This document shows, in pieces, positions 25,298-36,071 of a stretch of DNA of 64,000 nt; the first letter of the stretch is position 1; each line of letters begins with the position of its first letter. Below the pieces are notes generated by a model. It was given only the letters and a program-made list of their open reading frames with translations, was not told where the DNA came from and made no database searches. Location of the stretch: NCBI RefSeq assembly GCF_013280595.1, contig NZ_JAAATY010000011.1, forward strand, positions 62,001 through 126,000, written 5' to 3'. The translations under genes were made by a program, and so were the position numbers. The stretch is from Kibdelosporangium persicum. Lineage in GTDB: Bacteria > Actinomycetota > Actinomycetes > Mycobacteriales > Pseudonocardiaceae.

Positions 25298-26497
25298 GTG
25301 CGTTCCGCCATCGTCGCCGTGCTGGGTGTGTTCGCCCTCAACGGCGTGGTCTTCGGGTCCTGGGCGCCCCGAGTGCCCGCCCTGGCCGCCCAGATCGGCG
25401 CCGAAGAAGGCGCACTCGGCCTGTCGCTGCTCGGCGCCAGCATCGGCATGATCGCCTCGGCGTTGCTGGCCGGTTCGCTCTGCGCCCGCTACGGCGCCCG
25501 GGTCATGGTTCTGATCAGCGCCGTCGCCGGCTGCGTCGTGCTGCCGGTCCTCGGCCTGGCGACGTCACCGGCGCAGCTGGGCCTGGTTCTGTTCGCGCTC
25601 GGCGTCACAGTCGGCGTGCTCGACGTCGCCATGAACGTCGCCGCGGTGACCGCGATCCGCCAGGCCGGCCGCGCGATGATGCCGGTGTTCCACGCCTTCT
25701 TCAGCATCGGCGGCCTCGTGGGCGCGCTCGGCGCGGCAGGCGCGGCCGCGTCACAGCTCAACCCGTCGCGTCACCTGGCCGTCGTGGCCGTCATCGGCGT
25801 GGTGATGGCCGTGGTGTTCTCCCGTCGTATCCCCGTCGAAGACCTCAAACCCAATGCACACCAAGAAGGACCGAGGCGGTCGTTGGTGAAGCGCCCGGTG
25901 CTGTGGCTGCTCGGGTTCATCGCCCTGTGCTCGTCGGTCGCCGAGGGCGCGAGCGTCGACTGGTCGGCGTTCTTCGGCGTGCACGAACGCGGCATCGGTG
26001 AGGCGTCGGCCGCCCTGATCTACGCCGGGTTCTCCATCTGCATGGCCGTCGCACGGCTGCTGGGCGAGCGCATCGAGACCCGATGGGGTCCCCAGCGCAT
26101 GCTCATCGGCGGTTCCACCATCGGCGCGCTCGGGCTCTTCCTCGCCGTGCTCGTGCCTGTGCCCGCGTTCACGTTCATCGGGTTCGCGCTGGCCGGTTTG
26201 GGGTTGGCGTACGGCTTCCCCGTCGCGTTGGAACTCGCGGGCGCGGTCGGGCGACGAGCTGACGGCGGCGGCGGTGAACGTGAACTCGGCTTTGTGACGA
26301 CCATCGCATACAGCGGCTTTCTGCTCGGGCCACCCATGATCGGCGGCATCGCCTCGGTCACGTCACTGTCCGTAGCACTGGGCGTAGCCGGTGTCATCGC
26401 GTTGGCCATGGCACCGCTGACGCTGCTGGCGAACCGAGCACGGCGACGGGAACAACAGCAAACCCATCAACAGGCCGTCGAGACGGTCGGCGCCTGA
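25298..26497 (+). CDS. Major facilitator superfamily transporter
   Basis: 399 residues, about 12 membrane helices, with the MFS loop motif variant LCARYGARVMVLIS after helix 2 and FGSWAPRVPALAAQIGAEEG after helix 1, as in the YbjJ-like group. The C terminus is hydrophilic (RARRREQQQTHQQAVE). AAGGAGG seven bases before the GTG supports the start. The twin palindromic operators directly upstream imply tight control by a LacI-type repressor, suggesting sugar or related substrate transport; the substrate itself cannot be read. Confidence 0.9.
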   Translation: MRSAIVAVLGVFALNGVVFGSWAPRVPALAAQIGAEEGALGLSLLGASIGMIASALLAGSLCARYGARVMVLISAVAGCVVLPVLGLATSPAQLGLVLFALGVTVGVLDVAMNVAAVTAIRQAGRAMMPVFHAFFSIGGLVGALGAAGAAASQLNPSRHLAVVAVIGVVMAVVFSRRIPVEDLKPNAHQEGPRRSLVKRPVLWLLGFIALCSSVAEGASVDWSAFFGVHERGIGEASAALIYAGFSICMAVARLLGERIETRWGPQRMLIGGSTIGALGLFLAVLVPVPAFTFIGFALAGLGLAYGFPVALELAGAVGRRADGGGGERELGFVTTIAYSGFLLGPPMIGGIASVTSLSVALGVAGVIALAMAPLTLLANRARRREQQQTHQQAVETVGA

Positions 26498-26510
26498 CTA
26501 CTACGCTCAG

Positions 26511-28526
26511 GTGGTGACCTCCACCGATTCCCCAGCGCAGGCGACCGGTACGAAGCGGGCACGTGCTCGCATCGGCCCGTTGCTAGTGGTGGGCGGTGTG
26601 CTCGCGGTGCTCGTCGCGGCAGCCTTGTTCGCGCTCGTCAGCGACCGTTACCTGGTGGGCGTTCCCAACCCGGGCCCGTTCACCGCCTACGGGATGATCA
26701 CGCTGCGCGTACTGGCCGAGATCAGCAGCGTGCTCGTGATCGGATCACTGCTGTTCGCCGCGTTCATGGTGCCGCCCCAGAAGTCCGGCGTGCTCGCGGT
26801 GGACGGCTACGCGGCCGTGCGCACGGCGGGCTGGGCGTCGATCGTCTGGTGCGTCTGTGCGCTGCTGTCCATCCCGTTCACGACTGCGGACACGTTCGGC
26901 CGTCCGGTCACGCAACTGTTCGACATCCAGACGCTGGTGGACCTCGCGGGCGGCTCGGAGGTGACGAACACCTGGCTGGTGACGGCCGCGATCGCGTTCC
27001 TCGTGGCGGTCGGCACCCGGCTGGTCCTGACCTGGGGCTGGACCACGGTGCTGTTCTTCGTCGCGGCCGGCGGCCTGTTGCCGCTGGGCGTGAGCGGTCA
27101 CTCGTCCAGCGGCGGCCAGCACGACCTGGCCACCAACAGCCTGCTGCTGCACCTGATCGCCGCCGCCCTGTGGGTCGGCGGCCTGGTCGCGCTGCTCGCG
27201 CACGGCAGGCGCAAAGGCGAACACCTCGGCCTGGCCGCGAGCCGGTTCTCCAAGGTCGCGCTGGCGTGCTGGATCGTGATGGCGGCGTCCGGCCTGATCA
27301 ACGCGCTGGTCCGGCTGCCGCTGGGTGACCTGTTCAGCACCAACTACGGGCTGCTGGTGGTCGCCAAGGTCGTGGCGCTGCTCGTGCTCGGCGTCTTCGG
27401 CTACTTCCAGCGCGAACGCGGTGTCGCGGCCGTGGTCGCCACAGGCGCGGGCCGTGCGCTGGTGAAGCTGGCCGCGTTCGAAGTGCTGATCATGATGTTG
27501 ACCATCGGCATCGCCGCGGCGCTCGCCCGCACGCCACCGCCGCAGCAGGCGGTGACCCAGCCCGGCAACGTCGAACTGCGCATCGGGTACTCGTTGGACG
27601 GTGCGCCGACGTTCCTGAAAGCCTTCGTGGACTGGCGTTTCGACCTGATCTTCGGCACGGCGGCGATCGCGCTCGCGGTGCTCTACCTGCTCGGGGTGCG
27701 GCGGCTGCGGGCTCGCGGCGACGCGTGGCCGGTCGGCCGCACCGTCGCCTGGCTCTGCGGATGCGCGACGATCCTGCTGGCCACGTCCTCGGGCATCGGC
27801 CGGTACTCGCCCGCGATGTTCAGCATTCACATGGTCAGCCACATGATGCTGAACATGCTCGCGCCGATCCTGCTGGTCCTGGGCGGCGCGGTGACGTTGG
27901 CGTTGCGGGCACTGCCCGCCGCGGGCAAGGACAACCCGCCCGGTCCGCGTGAATGGCTGGTCGCGCTCGTGCACTCGCCGCTGGCCCGAGTGCTGACGCA
28001 TCCCGTCGTCGCGCTCGTGCTGTTCGTCGGGTCCTACTACCTGCTGTACTTCTCCGGCCTGTTCGACAGCGCGCTCGACCTGCACTGGGCGCACCTGGCG
28101 ATGAACGCGCACTTCCTGATCACGGGCTACGTCTTCTACTGGCCGGTGATCGGCATCGACCCGTCGCCGCGGCGGCTCCCGCCGGTCGGACGGCTGGCGA
28201 TGGTCTTCGCGTCCCTGCCGTTCCACGCGTTCTTCGGCGTGATCCTGATGAGCATGCAGCAGGTCATCGGCGACCGGTTCTACCGCTCGCTCGCCCTGCC
28301 GTGGGCCAGTGACCTGCTGTCCGACCAGCGCCTGGGCGGCGGCATCGCCTGGGCCGCGGGCGAGCTGCCCCTGCTGGTGGTGCTGGTGGCCCTGCTCGTC
28401 CAGTGGAGCCGTCAGGACGAGAAGGAGGCCCGGCGCCGCGACCGGCGGGCGGACGCCGACGGAGAGGCCGAACTGGCCGCCTACAACGCGATGCTCAACA
28501 AGATGAACGGCGGGAAGCCCGACTAG
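26511..28526 (+). CDS. CopD-CtaG fusion: copper resistance / cytochrome c oxidase assembly membrane protein
   Basis: 671 residues with ~15 membrane helices. Residues ~20-340 match CopD (PNPGPFTAYGMITLRVLAEI; LLLHLIAAALWVGGLVALL; TNYGLLVVAKVVALLVLGVF). Residues ~375-640 match the CtaG_Cox11-type family (FSIHMVSHMMLNMLAPILLV; MNAHFLITGYVFYWPVIGID; PFHAFFGVILMSMQQVIGD) with conserved His residues suited to copper. This fused form is common in actinobacteria and is thought to supply copper to the aa3 oxidase or handle excess copper. The GTG start lies 13 bp after the MFS stop, so read-through from the MFS promoter is possible. Confidence 0.93.
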   Translation: MVTSTDSPAQATGTKRARARIGPLLVVGGVLAVLVAAALFALVSDRYLVGVPNPGPFTAYGMITLRVLAEISSVLVIGSLLFAAFMVPPQKSGVLAVDGYAAVRTAGWASIVWCVCALLSIPFTTADTFGRPVTQLFDIQTLVDLAGGSEVTNTWLVTAAIAFLVAVGTRLVLTWGWTTVLFFVAAGGLLPLGVSGHSSSGGQHDLATNSLLLHLIAAALWVGGLVALLAHGRRKGEHLGLAASRFSKVALACWIVMAASGLINALVRLPLGDLFSTNYGLLVVAKVVALLVLGVFGYFQRERGVAAVVATGAGRALVKLAAFEVLIMMLTIGIAAALARTPPPQQAVTQPGNVELRIGYSLDGAPTFLKAFVDWRFDLIFGTAAIALAVLYLLGVRRLRARGDAWPVGRTVAWLCGCATILLATSSGIGRYSPAMFSIHMVSHMMLNMLAPILLVLGGAVTLALRALPAAGKDNPPGPREWLVALVHSPLARVLTHPVVALVLFVGSYYLLYFSGLFDSALDLHWAHLAMNAHFLITGYVFYWPVIGIDPSPRRLPPVGRLAMVFASLPFHAFFGVILMSMQQVIGDRFYRSLALPWASDLLSDQRLGGGIAWAAGELPLLVVLVALLVQWSRQDEKEARRRDRRADADGEAELAAYNAMLNKMNGGKPD

Positions 28527-28574
28527 CACACCCCACCGACAATCCGGCCCGCCACCCGGCCCACGCCACCCGGC

Positions 28575-28675
28575 TTGTCCACATCCGGCACCTGTCCACA
28601 GCCGAGCCGCCCGGCCCCTGCCGCCCGCCCCGCCCCCGAGGCAAGCTGGCAGCAAGCCCAAACCGGCGTGGACAA
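28575..28675. other. Three DnaA-box-like 9-mers upstream of the ssb-like gene
   Basis: The 160-bp gap before the ssb-like gene contains TTGTCCACA (28575-28583), CTGTCCACA (28592-28600) and, inverted, CGTGGACAA (28667-28675). The first equals the actinobacterial DnaA-box consensus and the others differ by one base. They may mark DnaA regulation. TCCAC/GTGGA strings are common in this window, so chance is possible. Confidence 0.35.
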
Positions 28676-28686
28676 GGAGAAACCCC

Positions 28687-29088
28687 ATGGCGTGGAACGA
28701 AACCAAGGTGACGTTGACCGGTCGCGTCTGCACCGACGTCAGGCTCTGGCACCCCGAGGACGACGAGCGGACCGTCGCCGCCTTCACCGTGGCCGCGCAC
28801 GAACGCAAGTTCGACAAGGCCACCGGCACCTGGGTCAGGGGCCGCGACCTCTACATGAGGGTCAAGTGCTTCCGGCGGCTGGCCGCGACCGTCGCCCAGA
28901 CCTTCGTCAAGGGTGACCCCGTCGTGGTGACGGGCAAACTGCACACCAGCAAGTGGGAGAAGGACGGCGAGCGGCACTCCGAAATCGAGATGGAAGCGGC
29001 CGCGATAGGCCCGGACCTCACACAATGCAAGGTGGTCATGCTCCGCGACGAGCGGTCCGGCGTGCCGGCCGAGGCGGTGGCGGCATGA
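28687..29088 (+). CDS. ssb: Single-stranded DNA-binding protein (second Ssb-type, Rv2478c-like)
   Basis: 133 residues, one OB fold: ETKVTLTGRVCTDVRLWHPE, then RTVAAFTVAAHERKFDKATG, LYMRVKCFRRLAATVAQTFV and GDPVVVTGKLHTSKWEKDGE. The acidic C-terminal tail of the main replicative SSB (ending DDDIPF) is missing; the protein ends EAVAA, as in the accessory Ssb encoded next to ettA in mycobacteria. AAGGAG eight bases before the ATG supports the start. It probably acts in recombination or competence-type processes rather than bulk replication. Confidence 0.9.
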   Translation: MAWNETKVTLTGRVCTDVRLWHPEDDERTVAAFTVAAHERKFDKATGTWVRGRDLYMRVKCFRRLAATVAQTFVKGDPVVVTGKLHTSKWEKDGERHSEIEMEAAAIGPDLTQCKVVMLRDERSGVPAEAVAA

Positions 29089-29150
29089 CACTGATCGTCA
29101 CTCCAGCCCCGTTCCCGACGGTCGCGGTAATCGGCGCGTACCGACAGCTC

Positions 29151-29163
29151 TACGATCGCGGGC

Positions 29164-29164
<1 letters not shown>
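29151..29164 (+). promoter_or_regulatory. Probable -10 element for a leaderless ettA transcript
   Basis: TACGAT (29151-29156, consensus TANNNT) ends 7 bp before the ettA ATG, and no Shine-Dalgarno sequence is present. Transcription would begin at or beside the ATG, giving a leaderless mRNA, a common form in actinobacteria. No convincing -35 is visible. Confidence 0.4.
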
Positions 29165-30840
<1,676 letters not shown>

Positions 30841-33800
30841 GTGGCCGTACCGGTGACGGCGAGCAGAAAGGGATCTTGGTCGGACGGCGGGACAACGGAC
30901 GGCGAACTGCTCGCCGGCACCGCCGACCGGTTGAGGTGGCGCGCTCCTGAGCTCACCTTGGTCTTCGCGCGGCTCGCGGCGACGCGGGCCGGCGAGGCCA
31001 AGGACCGGGCACTCGCGTTGCGCGCCAACGCCCTTGTGGTCGCCGCCCTGGTGCGTCTCGGCAAACACGCCGAGGCCGTCGAACCGGCGGTGTCCGCCCT
31101 GCGGGAGGCCGAGACCGCCGGTGAGCGCGAGCTCGCCGGCGAGGTCCGGGTCGACCTGGCGGCGAGCACCCGTGCGGTCGGACTGGCCGGCAGTGCCTTT
31201 GTCCTTGTCCGTCCCATGCTGGAGGGAAGTGATACACGCCCGGCGGTGCGGGCGGGTGCCCTCGCGGAGATCGTGGGCGGCTTGGCGCAGGCCGGGCGGC
31301 TCGAGGTCATCGACGAGGTGCTCTCGGAGGCCGACCGCCTGTACGCCGCCGACGACATGTTGACCGGCGACGTACGGCGAGTCCTGCGAGCCCTGTTGTG
31401 CGCGCGGATAGCCTCGTTCCGGCGTCGGTGGGGATACCCCACCGGTGCGGTCGCGGCGGCCACGGAGGGCATGACCCTGCTCGACGGCCTGACCGATCCC
31501 TGGACGGACTCCGGGCAGGCCCGGGCCGAGCTGGGCCTGGAGATGGTCAGCGCGCTGCTGGACGCCGGTGAGCAGACCGCGGCGCTCGGCCAGGCCGATC
31601 AGACGCTGACCCAGCCGGTGCGGGCGTCGTCGGCCGCCGCGATCGGGCGGCTGATGCTCATCCTCGCGACCCGGGTGCACTTCCCGTCCGGCCGGGCCAG
31701 GGAAGCGCACGCGTTGCTCGCGGAGATCGTGCGGATTTCCCGCAGGCACGAACTGGACGGCCTGCTCGCCGATGTCCTGACATCGCTGGCGTACGCCCAG
31801 GAAGCCGACGGGGACCTCACCGAGGCCCTGAACTCGCTGCGCTCCGCGCGGGCGGCGGAACAGCGCAGGCTCCGGGCCGACACCCTGGCGAGACTGATCG
31901 TCCTCGAAGAACTGGGAGCGGGCACGAGACTGCCCGACGACACGGAATCGCTGTTGCGCCGCGTGGTGCGGACCCCGGCCAGGTTCCTGCCCGAGGCGCC
32001 GGGAACCGAGGTCAGCAGCCGCGAGGCGGCGAGCCGGGAGATGTCCGGCGCGCAACTCGCCGGCCGCGACATCGGGCCAGGCCCGCGGCCCCGGCCAACC
32101 CGGGGCAGCGGAACCTACGACAGCGTCGGCTACGAGCGCTCGGGCCGGGGCACCGAAAGCTACGACCTGGCCGCCGCCATCAGCCAGGACTACGACACGG
32201 CGGCGGCAGGTCACTCGGTCAGCGAGCGCTACGCCCTCGCGGCGGGCCCAAGCCAGGACCACGGCCTGGGCTCCGAGGGCAGCCAGGGCTACGACCTGGA
32301 GGGCTACCCGATCGTGCCCGGAGCGGGCTACGGCGCAACGAGCACGACCAGCGGCGGCACGGACACGCGCGCCGACAAGGGCAGTGGTGGCCTGGGCAGC
32401 GGCACGGCCGGAGGGAGCGGGACGGGGAGCCGGACCGGAGGAGGAGGCGGCGGAGGGGAGGGGGGCGGGGGCGGGGCCCCCGGAACCTCGGACTTGGCGG
32501 CGAGTGCCCTGGGCGGTACCAGTAACCAGGACATCCTCGGGCGGGAGCTCGCCGGCTGGGAAATGGTCGCCAGGGAACGTGCCATGGACCTGGCCGGCCA
32601 GACCCGTGCCGGGTCGGACCTCGTCGCCGCGGACCGGGCCGCGCCCGAATGGGCAGGCGCGGATCCCGCGGCCGTCGACCGGGTTGTCGGTCGCGCCGCC
32701 GTCGACAGCGCGGCCGTGGATCTCGCGGCCGTCGACGGCGCGGCGGTGGATCTCGCCGCTGTCGAGTCCGAGCCGGACCGGTCGGCCACCGCGGAGCGGC
32801 CGAGCCGCCCGAAGGGCAAGCGCGCCGCCGACGCGGACAAGCCGAAATGGCCTGACCCGTCGCAGAACGAACGCGATGAGGAGACCGGGCTGCTCAACCG
32901 GCAGGGCCTGCGCCGCAGGCTCGCCGCCGCACGCCGCCAGTCCCGGCCGACCGCGCTCACGCTGGTGCGGCTGGAACCCAGTGGCGAAGCCGATCCCGAG
33001 CCCGAGGAGCGCAAGAAGGACCCGGACAGCACGGACCGGTTCAGCGCCGCCTTGATCAAGGCCATCGACACCGCGGGCCGGGTCCCGCCGGAGATCGACC
33101 CGGACGTGCTGACCTCGTTGGCCGACCATGTCCGCGACATGGCACCGCAAGACGCGGAACTCGCGCGGCCGGACGATGGCGAGCTCGCCGTGTTGCTGCC
33201 CGACACGACCAGGGACGAAGCCGAGCAGTTCGCCGCCACTCTGCGTGAGACCGTCTCGGCTTCGGACTGGGACCCGCAGGACCCGGCGCGCGGGGTCAGC
33301 GTCAGCACCGGCGTGGCCCAGTACCAGGAAGGCACCAGCGAAGACGCCTTGCTGTCCGCGGCACGGGAGGCGCTGACGAGCACCGAGCACGACACCGACC
33401 GGCCTGACTGGCAGGCGGTCGAACCGGTGTACGACCTGCCGCCCGAGGACAGCGGCTACACCTACATTCAGGAGTACGCCGACCTGTCCAGCGACGGCCC
33501 GGACCCCGAGATGGCCAAGTACCTCGCCGCGTTCCCGTTACCGGACTACGGCAGGCAATGGCCGGCCGTCGAACAACCTGAAAGCCCAGGCCACGACACC
33601 GCCGACACGGACGAGTCCGGCAGGTCGATACTCGACCGCTTGGACATCACCCGTGGCAGCGGCGGGCGCCGTCGTGCGCCGGACGCCTTCAACGCGGACC
33701 AGTCGACGGACTTCGACCAGTACGCGATCAAGCAGCCGATGGAGTCCTACAGCAACACCGGCGACGAGATCCTGGCCGCGGCCGAGGAAGCCGAGCGCGC

Positions 33801-35931
33801 GTCGATCCCGCGGACGCCCGAGCCGGAGGAGATTCCGGCGCCGCCGGACGGCCCGGAAGTCCCGATCCCGCCGGACCCGGACGCCGACCCCCAGCCGGGC
33901 CGTCGCAGGCGGCCGGCCGATCCGGCCGATCCGGACGCCGACCCGTTGACGAAGCCGCGCCCGAGGTTCCCCACCGGCCCGGACATCCCGGCCCCGCCGG
34001 ACCCGGACGCCGACCCCGAGCCCCGGCGTCGCCGGTGGACGTCGGAGTCGGACGCCGAGAACCCACGGGCCCGGCGCCGCGCACTTCCACGCGACCCGTC
34101 GCGGCGTGCGGTGGAACCCGGCGACGACCCGGAGGCGACCGGCCCGCACAGGATGCCCGGTCCCCTTGAGGAACCGGCCTTCTCCAGCCAGATGGACCCG
34201 CCGAAGAGGCCGTCGGACGTCGGCCAGTCCACCGGCCGCCGCCGGATGCCCGATCCCCCGGCGGAGCCGGAAACCGCGGCAGGCCGCAGAAGGGCGCCCG
34301 AGCCGGTCGACGAAGCCCCGTCAACGGCCTCGGGACGCCGACACATGCCCGAACCGGACGAGCCCGAACCAACGGGCCGCTCGGCCCCAGGCGAGTCAAC
34401 AGGCCGCCGCAGAATGCCGGACGCCCTGAGCGATCCTGAGCCGACGGGTCGTCGGCGGATGCCGGATGCCTTGAGTGATCCGGAGTCCACGGGCCGTCGC
34501 CGGATGCCGGAAGTTGTGGACGATCCGGAGTCGACGGGTCGTCGTCGGGTGGCGGATGCCTTGAGTGACCCGGAGCCCATGGGGCGTCGCAAAGTGCCTG
34601 GCTCCACGGACGATCCTGAGTCCACAGGGCGTCGGCGGATGCCGGATGCCCTGAGCGACCCGGAATCGACCGGCCGTCGCCGGATGCCGGAAAACGCGGA
34701 CGATCCTGAGTCGACAGGCCGCCGCAGGGTGGCGGATCTGCTGAAGGGCCTGGAGTCCACGGGACGTCGGCGGATGCCGGGCCTCGCCGATGAAGCGACC
34801 GGCCGCCGCAGGCTGCCCGAACCCGCGGACGATCCTGAGTCCACCGGACGCCGCCGCATGCCGGACGCGGTGGCAGAGGCCGAGCGGCCGAAGCCGGAGT
34901 CCTTGGCGGACAATGCTTCCAGCCAGGCGTTCCCCGGCGCGGTCGAGTCGACCGGGCGACGCCACAAGCCCGAAGACCAGCGTGTGTCACGGACAGAGCC
35001 AGCCGAGCGCACAGATCCCTTGCCCGGCAACGATCCGGCCAAGCCGCGGCTCGGTTTGGACGACATACTGGCCGGTCGTCAGCAGACTGGCGGCGTCCCG
35101 GCCGAGACCGGGCAGCCGGTCGCCAGGCGGTTGCCGGAACCCCTTGGCGTGGAAGAGATCCAGGCCGGGCGCCGGAGGGTGCCCGAGCCGGGCGCGGCGG
35201 AACCGCCCACCAGTCAAACGGTTTCGGAGTCGCCGGGCCTGGACGACGAGCCGGGCGGCCTGCCTGAGCAGTCCTCCCCAGGCGTGCGCCGGACGTCGGA
35301 CTTCGAGTTGCCCGGCGAGGACGTGTCAAGCAGCCGCCGGATTCCCGGGCAGGAGACAGTCCGCCACCCGATGTCAGGACCGCAGTCGCCCCTCCCGGCC
35401 CCCGGACCCGGACAGGCGACGGTTCGCCGTGGCGTGCCGGAAACCCCGGAGGGGACCCGCAAAGCACCGGAGCAGTCCGGCCCGGCCGATCTCGACGACT
35501 TCCCGTCGGCCGGCCGCCGCCTGCCCGGACCGGCTCCCGCGCCGGAGGTCTTCTCGTTGGGGCCGGACGGATTGTCGCGGCGGCGCGCCACGCCCGGGAC
35601 TCCTTCTCCTGAACCGGTTGAGGAAACGATTCAGCCGGCCGCGCTCGACGAGCTGGCCAAGCGGCGGCAGGCCGAACGTGCCGAGCGGCAGGAACGGCTG
35701 CGCAGGCGGGTCGAGCAGTCCGGTGAGGCGACCGGCGACGACCGGCCGAGCCGGCTTCGCCGCCGCGAGCGCACCGACCTGAAGCTGGCCGATTTGCTGG
35801 CGGAAGCCCTTGTCGCGTACCAATCGTCAACGTCCGAGGCGCCCGGTGAGGACGTTCTGTCGGCCTATGAGGACCTGGACGGGGCACCTGGCGAGGACCC
35901 CGGGCGGCACCAGGGTGGAACAGGCTATTGA
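30841..35931 (+). CDS. Very large multidomain protein: TPR-like helices, degenerate GGDEF, and long disordered repeat tail
   Basis: 1696 residues; the GTG abuts the ettA stop. Residues ~20-380 are Ala/Leu-rich TPR-like helices. Residues ~430-570 are low complexity (Gly-rich; TGGGGGGGEGGGGG). Residues ~620-645 hold an AAVD/LAAVD repeat. Residues ~680-860 resemble a diguanylate cyclase (ETGLLNRQGLRRRLAAARRQ; ELAVLLPDTTRDEAEQFAAT; SVSTGVAQYQEGTSEDALLS), but the GGDEF site reads PDDGEL (~777), so it is probably inactive. From ~1000 the chain is Pro/Glu/Arg-rich, with eleven 15-residue repeats (~1186-1348). The role is unknown. It lies between ettA and gdh, where mycobacteria have no such gene. 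Confidence 0.8.
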   Translation: MAVPVTASRKGSWSDGGTTDGELLAGTADRLRWRAPELTLVFARLAATRAGEAKDRALALRANALVVAALVRLGKHAEAVEPAVSALREAETAGERELAGEVRVDLAASTRAVGLAGSAFVLVRPMLEGSDTRPAVRAGALAEIVGGLAQAGRLEVIDEVLSEADRLYAADDMLTGDVRRVLRALLCARIASFRRRWGYPTGAVAAATEGMTLLDGLTDPWTDSGQARAELGLEMVSALLDAGEQTAALGQADQTLTQPVRASSAAAIGRLMLILATRVHFPSGRAREAHALLAEIVRISRRHELDGLLADVLTSLAYAQEADGDLTEALNSLRSARAAEQRRLRADTLARLIVLEELGAGTRLPDDTESLLRRVVRTPARFLPEAPGTEVSSREAASREMSGAQLAGRDIGPGPRPRPTRGSGTYDSVGYERSGRGTESYDLAAAISQDYDTAAAGHSVSERYALAAGPSQDHGLGSEGSQGYDLEGYPIVPGAGYGATSTTSGGTDTRADKGSGGLGSGTAGGSGTGSRTGGGGGGGEGGGGGAPGTSDLAASALGGTSNQDILGRELAGWEMVARERAMDLAGQTRAGSDLVAADRAAPEWAGADPAAVDRVVGRAAVDSAAVDLAAVDGAAVDLAAVESEPDRSATAERPSRPKGKRAADADKPKWPDPSQNERDEETGLLNRQGLRRRLAAARRQSRPTALTLVRLEPSGEADPEPEERKKDPDSTDRFSAALIKAIDTAGRVPPEIDPDVLTSLADHVRDMAPQDAELARPDDGELAVLLPDTTRDEAEQFAATLRETVSASDWDPQDPARGVSVSTGVAQYQEGTSEDALLSAAREALTSTEHDTDRPDWQAVEPVYDLPPEDSGYTYIQEYADLSSDGPDPEMAKYLAAFPLPDYGRQWPAVEQPESPGHDTADTDESGRSILDRLDITRGSGGRRRAPDAFNADQSTDFDQYAIKQPMESYSNTGDEILAAAEEAERASIPRTPEPEEIPAPPDGPEVPIPPDPDADPQPGRRRRPADPADPDADPLTKPRPRFPTGPDIPAPPDPDADPEPRRRRWTSESDAENPRARRRALPRDPSRRAVEPGDDPEATGPHRMPGPLEEPAFSSQMDPPKRPSDVGQSTGRRRMPDPPAEPETAAGRRRAPEPVDEAPSTASGRRHMPEPDEPEPTGRSAPGESTGRRRMPDALSDPEPTGRRRMPDALSDPESTGRRRMPEVVDDPESTGRRRVADALSDPEPMGRRKVPGSTDDPESTGRRRMPDALSDPESTGRRRMPENADDPESTGRRRVADLLKGLESTGRRRMPGLADEATGRRRLPEPADDPESTGRRRMPDAVAEAERPKPESLADNASSQAFPGAVESTGRRHKPEDQRVSRTEPAERTDPLPGNDPAKPRLGLDDILAGRQQTGGVPAETGQPVARRLPEPLGVEEIQAGRRRVPEPGAAEPPTSQTVSESPGLDDEPGGLPEQSSPGVRRTSDFELPGEDVSSSRRIPGQETVRHPMSGPQSPLPAPGPGQATVRRGVPETPEGTRKAPEQSGPADLDDFPSAGRRLPGPAPAPEVFSLGPDGLSRRRATPGTPSPEPVEETIQPAALDELAKRRQAERAERQERLRRRVEQSGEATGDDRPSRLRRRERTDLKLADLLAEALVAYQSSTSEAPGEDVLSAYEDLDGAPGEDPGRHQGGTGY
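34396..34884 (+). repeat. Eleven in-frame ~45-bp repeats (STGRRRMP unit)
   Basis: Tandem units of 15 codons (two of 14) encode STGRRRMPDALSDPE and variants such as PMGRRKVPGSTDDPE and STGRRRVADALSDPE. TGRRR is nearly constant; the second half of the unit alternates acidic and small residues. Most base changes between units are at third codon positions, which points to selection on the peptide. More divergent units flank the array (STGRRRMPDPPAEPE at 34228; ESTGRRHKPEDQ at 34945). Confidence 0.9.
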
Positions 35932-35965
35932 AGCGCCCTAAATGAATCTCAAGTCCCACCCGTCC

Positions 35966-36028
35966 TTGCACGGCTCGCGGGCGTGGCCCTTAGGGTTAGG
36001 CCGCAGCTGGCACAACAAATGGCACAAC
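35966..36028 (+). promoter_or_regulatory. Possible gdh promoter and direct-repeat site
   Basis: In the 140-bp gap before gdh, TTGCAC (35966-35971) and TAGGGT (35991-35996) could be -35 and -10 elements, although the 19-bp spacer is long. Downstream, TGGCACAAC occurs twice with a 12-bp period (36008-36016 and 36020-36028) and could bind a regulator in the leader. Calls are by eye. Confidence 0.3.
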
Positions 36029-36071
36029 GACGTGCCGCACAGGGTGCCGACGAGCGTGGAGCCGGGAGAAC

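Noticed and set aside
34396-34884. CRISPR array
   Set aside because: Units are in-frame coding repeats with no unique spacers and no cas genes are present.
33728-35971. Long minus-strand frames antisense to the repeat tail of the giant gene
   Set aside because: Open only because the 45-bp units repeat in frame with biased codons; no ribosome site or start context.
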